64,000 nucleotides of DNA, taken from NCBI GenBank assembly GCA_001768515.1, contig MEOA01000063.1, positions 1 through 64,000 of the forward strand, in the 5' to 3' direction. The notes under the pieces are model-generated. The model was not told the origin of the DNA, ran no database searches, and saw nothing but the letters and a program-made list of their open reading frames with translations. Made by a program: the position numbers and the translations under genes. The stretch's first letter is position 1. Each line of letters starts with the position of its first letter. The stretch comes from Bacteroidetes bacterium GWE2_42_24 (GTDB lineage: Bacteria; Bacteroidota; Bacteroidia; Bacteroidales; TTA-H9). Positions 56,980 through 64,000 of the stretch are shown piece by piece.

Positions 56980-57424
56980 GAATGTTTCTCCGTTGTGTTC
57001 TGGTTTGTAGTGTGTTGAAAGGGGAGCCCGTTGATTTATTACAGATATAATTATCTCTGAAGTATTTGTGATGCAATCTATCAACAATAACGCTTTCATC
57101 TGTCAATGGTTGAAAGAGCATCGTGAAAAAAGCTTCACTGAAGTCAGATTGCTGTTTTGGTTTCTTGTTAAATAATTAAAAATGATTGGATACTGAATGA
57201 CTCATCTGGAATATTTAATAAACGAACCCGATTTTTCTCATCACCTTTTCAGACGAACTCCAATAGCAAATATAAGAAAATGTAAAGAAAATTTTAATCC
57301 CTTTCTTCGGGCTTCAGTGAAATCGCTTCCTTTTGCCGGTATCCTGGAACTTTCGGTAAGTTGGTTATCATAATATCTTGAGTCAAGTTTGCTGGTTGTT
57401 TTTGGTGATGAAGTGAGATTAAGG
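56980..57424. other. Spacer between divergent kinase and sigma-54 locus
   Basis: AT-rich; no gene or strong structure seen. The regulatory cluster begins at 57425. Confidence 0.5.
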
Positions 57425-57594
57425 TTGTTGAAATATCAATCGTTAAAATGACTGATAACCAATTAGCAAATGGTGTTGCTTGTATAACAGTGTTGATTTA
57501 ATGCACAAGTGTTGAAATATTCATCAAATATAAAATGCTGTTTAGTAGGTGTTGGACAGTGATGTATATTTTAGTGTTGATATATTCAACACTA
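57425..57594 (+). promoter_or_regulatory. Cluster of GTGTTGA palindromic sites (candidate enhancer)
   Basis: The best site, 57572-57594, has perfect 9-bp arms TAGTGTTGA / TCAACACTA around TATAT. Related sites are GTGTTGAAATATTCATCAA (57509-57527) and TTGTTGAAATATCAATC (57425-57441); half-sites GTGTTG also occur at 57474, 57490 and 57549. The cluster ends 85 bp above a sigma-54-type promoter, the usual place for NtrC-family activator binding. Confidence 0.6.
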
Positions 57595-57678
57595 ATTTAG
57601 AGAACACCGGCTTCTGGAATTAGTCACTATGAAAATAATGTATTGGTAATCAATTGTATAGTCTAAGTATTTCAAGTA

Positions 57679-57694
57679 TGGCACTGTTCTTGAA
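57679..57694 (+). promoter_or_regulatory. Sigma-54-type (-24/-12) promoter
   Basis: TGGCAC-TGTTC-TTGAA: the -24 element is perfect and the spacing GG to G(C) is 12, as required; the -12 element reads TTGA in place of TTGC. The start codon is 21 nt downstream. An NtrC-family activator with GAFTGA is encoded 3.6 kb downstream. Confidence 0.65.
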
Positions 57695-57715
57695 AGAACA
57701 TAACACAGACGGGGA

Positions 57716-59410
57716 ATGAATAAAATAAATGCCATGAAAACAAAAGCTTTTTTAATCACAGTGGGTATGACGTTACTCTATGTTTGCCATGTAAATGGTA
57801 ATCCCGGGAGCGTTACATCTGGTAAAACGGAGGTGAAGTGCTCATCTGAGTTGTTACCGCTTACTTCAGTTTGGGTAAGTACCTACAATAGGATGAACCA
57901 GAACAGTCAGATAATCCTGACCAACACTAGTACTATCAATCCAGATATGAAATCGTTCGATCAGTTGACATTTATAACCGGAAAGGCATTCAAACCGGCT
58001 CAGGAAGAATCAATCTGGAGCATGGTTGTTGCCAGGGATGTTATCGTGCCGGTTATCAATTCTGCTAATCCCTTTCTTGTTGGCATCGGCAGGCAAGGTG
58101 TTTCATCCGGAGCCTTTGAGAAGGCTCTTGTAACCGAAGGTGCCAGTAACTGGGGAACATTGCTTCGTGACAACCAGCCTTCAGAACTCCATTTGTATGC
58201 TTTGGAGAATGAAATGGTCAGGCATGGTCTGGAAGATTTCCTGAATGCACCTTCTACACAATCATTACAAATTACATGGCTGAATGAATCTGATCTTTTA
58301 GCTGCTCTTAAGGCGGATCCATTATCCATTGGGTTTTGTAAGCTGAATAGTGTTTGTCAGACTGAAAGTCAGGAAATGATAGCGGGGCTTCAATTCCTTC
58401 CGATTGATAAAAACGGTAATGGAAGACTCGACTATATGGAGAATATCTATAGCGATGTCAATACTTTCCTGAGGGGTGTCTGGATCGGGAAATATCCAAA
58501 ATCACTTGTAACCAATGTCTATGCCGTGTGTAGTACCAAGCCCTCTGGTTCAGCTGAGCTGGCTTTTCTCCAGTTTATCCTTTCAGATGATCGACCACTC
58601 ATCGCCTCTGACGGGTATGTTAGTCTGACACAAAGTGAAAGAGAATCGCAACTCGGACAGCTCCTGACTACCGGATCAAATGATGTCGCCGGACAATCAA
58701 CTGCCGATTTTCCCCTTATAACAATCTTAATAGTTTGCGGAATTCTTTTAATCGCCGGTGTTGTAGTTGTGGCCATTGTCAGGAATAGACCCGATACTCC
58801 TGAAGTTTCAGTGAAGTACATCATGCCTCTTCCAAGGGGGTTTGATGACAACGGGCTTGATACTCCGGGAGGGCTGTTGTACGATAAATCCCACATGTGG
58901 GCCTTCATGGAAAAAGATGGAAGTATATTGGTTGGTGTCGATGATTTCATTCAGCACGTTACAGGTGCTATTACTCGGGTCATACTGAAGAAGCAGGGCG
59001 AGCAGGTGAAAAAAGGTGAGCTTATGCTTTCTATACTACAGTCGGGAAAGATGCTCAATCTCTACGCTCCCGTTTCAGGTACCGTAGCTCAGCAGAATGA
59101 ACAGTTGGTCAACAATTCGTCGTTGATTAATAGCTCACCCTATAGCGAAGGATGGGTATATAAAATTAAACCGACCGACTGGCTGGCTGAAGCACGACAA
59201 CTTATCAGTGTAGATCGCTACAAGATTTGGCTGAGGTCGGAATTCTTGTGGTTGAAAGATTTTTTAGCTCTGGTTCTCAGAAACGATAACCCTGAACTTA
59301 CTCATTTGGTTCTTCAGGATGGCGGCGTCATCCGCGAGGGTGTACTTTCTGAGTTCGGACCTGAAGTCTGGGAAGATTTCCAGACAAAGTTCCTTGATGC
59401 GGCTAAATAG
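57716..59410 (+). CDS. Periplasmic binding domain - TM - glycine-cleavage-H-like domain fusion
   Basis: 564 residues; ATG at 57716, or 57734 (MKTKAFLITV), either giving a signal peptide ending near NGN. Residues about 35-320 resemble PstS/PBP-like binding proteins (FLVGIGRQGVSSGAFEKAL..., SIGFCKLNSV) and contain an EF-hand-type loop DKNGNGRLDYME (231-242). One helix follows (PLITILIVCGILLIAGVVVVAIV, about 331-355), then an H-protein-like lipoyl fold: MPLPRGF, HMWAFMEKDGSILVGVDDFIQHVTGAI, LQSGKMLNLYAPVSGTV, EGWVYKIKPTDW. Lys445 is the candidate lipoyl site but lies one residue nearer the YAPVSG turn than in GcvH, so lipoylation is uncertain. The topology puts the binding domain outside and the H domain inside. 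Confidence 0.8.
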   Translation: MNKINAMKTKAFLITVGMTLLYVCHVNGNPGSVTSGKTEVKCSSELLPLTSVWVSTYNRMNQNSQIILTNTSTINPDMKSFDQLTFITGKAFKPAQEESIWSMVVARDVIVPVINSANPFLVGIGRQGVSSGAFEKALVTEGASNWGTLLRDNQPSELHLYALENEMVRHGLEDFLNAPSTQSLQITWLNESDLLAALKADPLSIGFCKLNSVCQTESQEMIAGLQFLPIDKNGNGRLDYMENIYSDVNTFLRGVWIGKYPKSLVTNVYAVCSTKPSGSAELAFLQFILSDDRPLIASDGYVSLTQSERESQLGQLLTTGSNDVAGQSTADFPLITILIVCGILLIAGVVVVAIVRNRPDTPEVSVKYIMPLPRGFDDNGLDTPGGLLYDKSHMWAFMEKDGSILVGVDDFIQHVTGAITRVILKKQGEQVKKGELMLSILQSGKMLNLYAPVSGTVAQQNEQLVNNSSLINSSPYSEGWVYKIKPTDWLAEARQLISVDRYKIWLRSEFLWLKDFLALVLRNDNPELTHLVLQDGGVIREGVLSEFGPEVWEDFQTKFLDAAK

Positions 59411-59581
59411 GTGGGCTGGATAACCAATGATGCCTGAAGGAGTGTGTTCCGCAAAAACCTTAAGCCATACACCTTATTGGCATAATTAAATGGTTACTGT
59501 GATAATGATTCTAATTTCAACCACCGCCTGAAGTATTGAAATATTGATATAGAATGAGGTTTGGAAATAATGCAAAAATGA

Positions 59582-59608
59582 AAGAACTGGTTTATCGCCA
59601 GTTTTTTC
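59582..59608 (+). terminator. Intrinsic terminator after the fusion gene
   Basis: GAACTGG (59584-59590), loop TTTATCG, CCAGTT (59598-59603) then TTTT. It separates the fusion gene from the kinase gene, so read-through or a second promoter must drive the latter. Confidence 0.65.
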
Positions 59609-59670
59609 TATATTGCGAAGTAATGTTTGCAATTGATGGTGATCATCAATAATTCAAATACAGATCTGCA

Positions 59671-61341
59671 ATGAATCCTTTTAAAATAATGTTTAAACTG
59701 AGCAAGGGTGGGGTTTCATTTAAGGGAAAATACCTTAAGTTCCGCCGTTCGATTTATGGCAGGGTTGTACTCATCATTACAATTCTTTCTGTTTTTCTGT
59801 TTGTTTCATTTGGATTGATTTTTCGCTCTGTGTATGAGCAATATCTCAATACAGTCATTCTGCAGAACGGCAATAATGTCGGATCGTTGGTGGAGGGGGC
59901 TCTCTATCGTTCGATGGTTGAAAATGATCAGAGCTCACTTCAGAGTACCCTTGATATCATCCATAATATGCCGGGGATTGAGGAGGTAAATATGTATGAT
60001 GATGAAAATAATCTGGTGTACACCTCTTTGCCTATGGATACACTGAGAGAGTTCCAGCCCGATTGTAAAAGTTGCCACAATGATCTGAATACCATTTTCC
60101 CAAGAAAAGAGAAGACCTACCGGATTATCTCAGCCGAAAACAAGTGCAAGATGTACGAACACAACCAGGATGAACGACATTTGTTGATTATTTCCCCGAT
60201 TCTTAACTCTAAATCTTGTTACGAAAATTCCTGTCATGCTCACGGGGCAACTGATGATGTGCTGGGGTCACTTGTGATTAATGTACCGCTGGAAGAACTT
60301 GATTCAACAGTCAACAAGTCTTCGCTTGAGTTTTACATGTTGGCTACGCTTACTACTATTCTTTTAGCCTCTTTTCTAATCTTTTTCACCAGACGGGAAA
60401 TCAAGAAACCTCTGAATAAGCTCATTTTGGCCAGTGTGGCTGTAGCCAAAGGTGAAAGGAATACGCGAATTGAGGTGAAGTCGAATCAACTCGACGACAT
60501 GAATATGGTGTCGATTGCCTTTAACCAAATGCTTGATCATTTGCAGAAGGCCACCATTGAGTTGGAGAACTGGTCACAGCAACTGGAATACAAGGTACAA
60601 AAGAAGACAGAAGAATTGAGTACAGCGCAGAATGAACTGATACATATCGATCGTCTGGCCTCCCTTGGAAAGTTGTCATCCTCGGTGGCACATGAGATAA
60701 ACAATCCTCTTTCCGGTATACTGATCTACACCAAGCTGGTTAATAAACTGTTCGCCAATAAAGAGTTGTCGGATGAGAAAAGGGGAGTAGTTATGAAGCA
60801 TCTTAAGATGATTGAGACCGAAACCAAGCGTTGTGGAGAAATAGTGAAGGGGTTGCTAGATTTCTCGAAAAAAGACCAGGAAGGTTATGAACCTAAAAGC
60901 CTTCACGAAATTTTGCAAGAGACCTATGATTTGATGGCACACCAATTGAAGATTGCCAATATCAGGTTTTTAATGGAATTCACCGCTAAAGCAGATGTAA
61001 TCTACTGTAGTCCTAATCAGATTAAACAGGCCTGTATGGCCATGCTGGTCAACTCAAAAGAGGCGATTACCGAAAATGGGGAGATCATAATCCGAACAAT
61101 GAATCCTGATGCTGACACCATTCAGTTGGATATTGCTGACAATGGTATTGGGATATCTCATGATGATTTGGCTCATATCTTTGAACCATTTTTCTCTTCT
61201 AAACAAGAAGCAAGTGGAATTGGACTTGGTTTGGCGATCGTGCATGGAATAATACAAAGCCACAAGGGGCGAATTCATGTTTCATCTGAGTCCGGCCATG
61301 GGGCCACCTTCTCAATAGTATTATCTTTAGTCAAAAATTAA
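59671..61341 (+). CDS. Sensor histidine kinase with c-haem-type motifs in the periplasmic domain
   Basis: 556 residues: TM1 (VVLIITILSVFLFVSFGLIF, about 32-51), periplasmic domain 52-220, TM2 (FYMLATLTTILLASFLIFF, 221-239), HAMP, HisKA with His341 in SSSVAHEINNPLSG, HATPase (DNGIGIS, GIGLGLAIVHGII). The periplasmic part contains CKSCH (132-136), a CXXCH haem c site, and CYENSCH (183-189), a CX4CH variant, plus Cys159. This suggests covalent haem and redox or gas sensing. It is followed 12 bp later by the NtrC-type regulator, its obvious partner. Confidence 0.88.
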   Translation: MNPFKIMFKLSKGGVSFKGKYLKFRRSIYGRVVLIITILSVFLFVSFGLIFRSVYEQYLNTVILQNGNNVGSLVEGALYRSMVENDQSSLQSTLDIIHNMPGIEEVNMYDDENNLVYTSLPMDTLREFQPDCKSCHNDLNTIFPRKEKTYRIISAENKCKMYEHNQDERHLLIISPILNSKSCYENSCHAHGATDDVLGSLVINVPLEELDSTVNKSSLEFYMLATLTTILLASFLIFFTRREIKKPLNKLILASVAVAKGERNTRIEVKSNQLDDMNMVSIAFNQMLDHLQKATIELENWSQQLEYKVQKKTEELSTAQNELIHIDRLASLGKLSSSVAHEINNPLSGILIYTKLVNKLFANKELSDEKRGVVMKHLKMIETETKRCGEIVKGLLDFSKKDQEGYEPKSLHEILQETYDLMAHQLKIANIRFLMEFTAKADVIYCSPNQIKQACMAMLVNSKEAITENGEIIIRTMNPDADTIQLDIADNGIGISHDDLAHIFEPFFSSKQEASGIGLGLAIVHGIIQSHKGRIHVSSESGHGATFSIVLSLVKN

Positions 61342-61353
61342 TCTGTATTTGGT

Positions 61354-62688
61354 ATGGAAAATATGATATCGATCTTGATTGTAGATGATGAGGAGTCGGT
61401 CAGGGAATCTCTCAACAGTTGGTTCGCTGAAGATGGTTATTCTGTAAAATGTGCTGAGAATGCAAAAACTGCTCTTTCGATTCTTGAAGGACGACGTTTT
61501 GATATCATCCTGGCTGATTTGAAGATGCCGGGTATGGATGGTCTCGAGATGCTGCGGCGGATAAAATCGATGGACAAGGATGCGATCGTAATTGTAATGA
61601 CAGCCTTTGCTACGGTTGATACTGCTGTTAAGTCATTGAAAGATGGCGCATTCGATTATGTGACGAAACCATTTGATCCCGATGATCTTTCCCATTTGAT
61701 CAGAAATGCTTCACAGCAGATTATATTGACCCGGGAAAATGAGACCCTGAAAAGCAGGGTGGATTCGTTGACCAGTGTAGAGGATTTGATTGGTAAAAGT
61801 GAAGGTATTCAAACGGTACTCAGGGAAATTGAAAGTGTGGCGCCTACAAACTCTTCAGTGATCATTACCGGTGAGAGCGGAACTGGCAAAGAATTGGTGG
61901 CCAGGGCTATTCATGCCAATTCGCAGCGTAAGTTTTATCCGATGGTAAGCGTCCATTGTGGTGCTCTGACCGAAAGCCTGCTCGAAAGCGAGTTGTTCGG
62001 TCACGAAAAGGGAGCCTTTACCGGGGCTTTGTATAACCGCAAGGGGCGGTTTGAAATGGCTGACAGCGGTACGATCTTTCTCGATGAAATTGCCACCATC
62101 TCAACAAAAATGCAGATAGAGCTTTTGCGTGTCCTTGAAACCAAGAGTTTTGTCAGGGTTGGTGGTAATAAGGAGATTTCATCCGATTTCAGAGTTATCT
62201 GTGCAACGAATAAGGACCTGAAGAAAATGGTTGAAGAAGGAACCTTCAGGGAGGATCTGTATTACAGGCTTAATGTGATGAATATTCATGTTCCGCCGCT
62301 CCGTGAGCGCAAGGATGACATCCCTCTGCTTGTCAACTATTTCATCAGCAAATACTGCACCTCGATGAACAAGCCCCTGCTAACCATTGAACCTGCTGCA
62401 CTGAAACGAATGCTCGATTATCCTTTCCCCGGGAATATCCGTGAACTGGAAAACATGATTGAACGGGCCATCGTCGTTGGGAATAGTAAGAGGATCATGC
62501 TGAAGGATTTGCCTTTCAACAAAGAGCTTATTGATAGTGATGTGGAGAGCCTCGAGGATTTTGAGAAAGCCTTTGTGCTGCAAATTCTTAACAAATACAA
62601 CTGGAATATTTCACGTACAGCTCAGGCATTAAAGGTTGATAGGGTTACGCTTTATAATAAGATTAAGAAATACGGACTTAAAGATTGA
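61354..62688 (+). CDS. NtrC-family sigma-54-dependent response regulator
   Basis: 444 residues. Receiver domain 1-120 with DDEE (11-14), phospho-acceptor Asp55 in DIILADLKMPGMDG, and Lys in FDYVTKPFD. AAA+ domain with Walker A GESGTGKE, the sigma-54 contact loop FGHEKGAFTGA, Walker B GTIFLDEIA and arginine fingers in FREDLYYRLNVM. C-terminal Fis-type HTH (NWNISRTAQALKVDRVTLYNKIKKYGL). It hydrolyses ATP to open RpoN promoters; the upstream TGGCAC promoter and GTGTTGA sites are plausible targets. Cotranscribed with the kinase. Confidence 0.95.
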   Translation: MENMISILIVDDEESVRESLNSWFAEDGYSVKCAENAKTALSILEGRRFDIILADLKMPGMDGLEMLRRIKSMDKDAIVIVMTAFATVDTAVKSLKDGAFDYVTKPFDPDDLSHLIRNASQQIILTRENETLKSRVDSLTSVEDLIGKSEGIQTVLREIESVAPTNSSVIITGESGTGKELVARAIHANSQRKFYPMVSVHCGALTESLLESELFGHEKGAFTGALYNRKGRFEMADSGTIFLDEIATISTKMQIELLRVLETKSFVRVGGNKEISSDFRVICATNKDLKKMVEEGTFREDLYYRLNVMNIHVPPLRERKDDIPLLVNYFISKYCTSMNKPLLTIEPAALKRMLDYPFPGNIRELENMIERAIVVGNSKRIMLKDLPFNKELIDSDVESLEDFEKAFVLQILNKYNWNISRTAQALKVDRVTLYNKIKKYGLKD

Positions 62689-62761
62689 TAACGTTTTTTC
62701 TCTTTTTGTGAACTAAAGTTTGAAACACCCGATCAGGCGAAAGACTGTTGATTCCTTCTAA

Positions 62762-63298
62762 ATGATTCATCAAGACATTATACTGGTACCCTGCGGCCAC
62801 TTCGAAAAGAGATTTCTTGAGACGATAGCCCGCAGGGTGGGGTTTGAATTCAATTGTCCTGTCAACACTGTTGAGGTCAGGATTGAACTCGGTGATGCTT
62901 ATGACCCCGGGCGAAGGCAATACAACGCCGATAAATTGCTGAAGGCTCTCAGTTCGCTTGTTCTTGCAAATAATTCATCCAAAATCATTGGTTTGTTTGA
63001 TGTTGACCTATTCATCCCTATATTGACATACATTTTTGGTCAGGCGCAATTGAGCGGTCGATATGCTATTGCTTCGGCCTATCGACTCAAAAATGAGCGT
63101 TATGGGATGAAATCTGATGATGTGCTGTTGCAGGAGCGGTTTATCAAAGAGGTGATTCATGAACTGGGCCATACGATGGGGCTGGTGCATTGCTATAACC
63201 CTGTCTGTGTGATGCGGTCGGGCACCTACCTCGAAGATATTGATCAGAAAGGATCAACACGCTGCTATGCCTGCCGGAAAATTACACAGGTGCTTTAG
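62762..63298 (+). CDS. amzA: Archaemetzincin-type metalloprotease
   Basis: 178 residues. HELGHTMGLVHC gives the long metzincin zinc motif HExxHxxGxxH, followed by CVM and a second cysteine-rich patch TRCYACRK: together HExxHxxGxxHC-x4-C and CxxC, the archaemetzincin signature for one catalytic and one structural zinc. No signal peptide, so cytosolic. The natural substrate is unknown. It lies 73 bp after the regulator gene on the same strand; a functional tie is not evident. Confidence 0.93.
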   Translation: MIHQDIILVPCGHFEKRFLETIARRVGFEFNCPVNTVEVRIELGDAYDPGRRQYNADKLLKALSSLVLANNSSKIIGLFDVDLFIPILTYIFGQAQLSGRYAIASAYRLKNERYGMKSDDVLLQERFIKEVIHELGHTMGLVHCYNPVCVMRSGTYLEDIDQKGSTRCYACRKITQVL

Positions 63299-63473
63299 TG
63301 GAAACACTTTTAGTGTCTGTGATTTACATGTTATCGTGAAATCGGGATTGTGAGCCTGTGATTTCTGATTAGCCTTCCAAAGTTTAATCAAAGAATTTTT
63401 AACCATGGTTTAGGCAAATACTATCTGAAATGAGCTTGGCCAATGGCACTTTGAGTTTTAATGGGTAGTCGGA

Positions 63474-63941
63474 CTATAACAGCCAGGGAAAAAGATAGTA
63501 TGTCCTGACTCGGTAGGCAGAGTAATCCTGAAAAGTTGCTTTGAGTTGTTTCTCTTCCTTGATGATTTTAATGACCAATACGATGAGGAGTCCCAGAAGA
63601 GCCGATAGCCTTTGATGGCTGTATTGGGTTGCTACCAGTGGTATGAAGAGGATTAGCAGCGAGGTATACATCGGGTGCCTGATGAGCCGGTACGGGCCTG
63701 TAGTGATGAGCAGAGCCCCCGGTAACAGATCAGGCATTATATTGATTCGGCTCCTGCGCATGGCGATAATTGCCCAGCAAGCCAGTATGCCGCTGAGTGA
63801 AACCGGTATCATCAGCCAGTATGAATTGGGATTCCAGACTTGACTGTAGAGCAGAAGTACAATGAGTAAGACCTGAAGGAAAACCAGGGAATAAGAGACC
63901 CATCCGGATTGGTAGGAGGTAGTGTCTTCTTGGATGGCCAT
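63474..63941 (-). CDS. Isoprenylcysteine/phospholipid methyltransferase-like membrane protein
   Basis: 155 residues, four or five helices (SLVFLQVLLIVLLLYSQVW, YWLMIPVSLSGILACWAIIAM, LILFIPLVATQ, LLGLLIVLVIKII). The motif LITTGPYRLIRHPMYTSLLI and the closing EEKQLKATFQDYSAYRVRTYYLFPWL are those of the ICMT/PEMT-like family (GPYxxxRHPxY ... EExxLxxxF...Y..Y). It would methylate a membrane-embedded substrate with SAM; which one is unknown. Convergent with amzA. Confidence 0.85.
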   Translation of the reverse strand: MAIQEDTTSYQSGWVSYSLVFLQVLLIVLLLYSQVWNPNSYWLMIPVSLSGILACWAIIAMRRSRINIMPDLLPGALLITTGPYRLIRHPMYTSLLILFIPLVATQYSHQRLSALLGLLIVLVIKIIKEEKQLKATFQDYSAYRVRTYYLFPWLL

Positions 63942-63952
63942 TTCTTTCGGTT

Positions 63953-64000
63953 TTATTTAGCTTTACGGGCTGCCAGCCCAATACTTTCGAGCAATGTACT
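63953..64000 (-). CDS. C-terminal end of a gene entering from the right edge (tentative)
   Basis: The minus strand from 64000 reads STLLESIGLAARKAK then TAA at 63953-63955, 12 bp before the methyltransferase start. The amphipathic helix-like end looks coding, but 15 codons are too few to identify a family. Confidence 0.3.
   Translation of the reverse strand, partial: STLLESIGLAARKAK

Noticed and set aside
56980-57099. N-terminal extension of the TPR kinase
   Set aside because: No conserved character, and the signal peptide begins at 56979.
63421-63460. TGGCAC near 63444 as a second sigma-54 promoter
   Set aside because: No TTGC-like element at the correct 5-bp spacing follows it.
1-64000. 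tRNA or rRNA genes
   Set aside because: No cloverleaf-like sequence or rRNA block was recognised by reading both strands; a covariance search would be needed to exclude a divergent tRNA.

Overview
The window looks like a chromosomal contig of an uncultured Bacteroidota bacterium, most likely of the Bacteroidales/Marinilabiliales type. This rests on type IX secretion sorting domains, SusD-like-free but typical Bacteroidota housekeeping neighbourhoods (CBS / NAD kinase / DUF6089 / uppS / bamA / ompH), DUF5606, and a recurring -7 type promoter box TAnnTTTG placed about 20 nt before start codons in place of strong Shine-Dalgarno sequences. The assignment is inference from gene content, not from a marker-gene search.

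Layout. 1-1.8 kb: the 5' part of a collagen-like repeat protein (running off the left edge) and a small T9SS cargo gene. 1.8-6.2 kb: a repeat-rich accessory stretch with REP-like palindromes, an IS3 transposase remnant fused in frame ahead of a secreted Ntn-type amidohydrolase, an orphan secreted protein, tandem 52-bp repeats, 11-bp CAAAG iterons and a probable 44-codon gene. 6.2-12.1 kb: M3 peptidase, cyclase-family hydrolase, lgt, a GT28-like glycosyltransferase, dprA. 12.2-22 kb: an envelope-biogenesis operon read leftwards (rsgA, CBS protein, second Omp85 protein, nadK, DUF6089 barrel, uppS, bamA, two ompH/skp genes). 22-24 kb: a gene-poor stretch. 24-30.8 kb: a PrsW-like membrane protein that lacks the catalytic motif, gamma carbonic anhydrase, nadB, mazG and a large hybrid histidine kinase. 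30.9-34.5 kb: a rightward group with a PagL-like lipid A deacylase, DUF2807 lipoprotein, murB, DUF2752 and TM2 proteins. 34.5-43.6 kb: porin, YfaP-like lipoprotein, pyrD/pyrK, DUF5606, a GT2 enzyme, purB and a divergent ABC-F ATPase. 43.6-48.1 kb: a leftward redox group (two nitroreductase-fold proteins, pirin, AraC regulator, glycerol dehydrogenase). 48-54 kb: repeats, two T9SS cargo proteins, a degenerate REP-associated transposase with its palindromes, an orphan BMP lipoprotein and a DUF2007 protein. 54.8-64 kb: TPR histidine kinase, then a signalling locus, archaemetzincin and a membrane methyltransferase.

The most unusual unit is at 57.4-62.7 kb. A sigma-54-type promoter (TGGCAC-N5-TTGAA) lies about 85 bp below a cluster of GTGTTGA palindromic sites and drives a protein that joins a periplasmic substrate-binding domain (with an EF-hand loop), one membrane helix and a cytoplasmic glycine-cleavage-H-like domain. 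It is followed by a sensor kinase whose periplasmic domain carries a CXXCH and a CX4CH haem-type motif, and by an NtrC-type activator with an intact GAFTGA loop. The parts fit a self-contained redox/ligand-sensing circuit whose output is the fusion protein.

Two repeat systems tie distant intergenic regions together: a compound repeat (tandem 52-bp units, then CAAAG iterons every 11 bp, then a conserved tail) present near 5.7-6.1 kb and, inverted, near 49.0-49.3 kb; and REP-like palindromes near 2.2-2.35 kb and 52.2-52.3 kb, the latter touching the transposase remnant.
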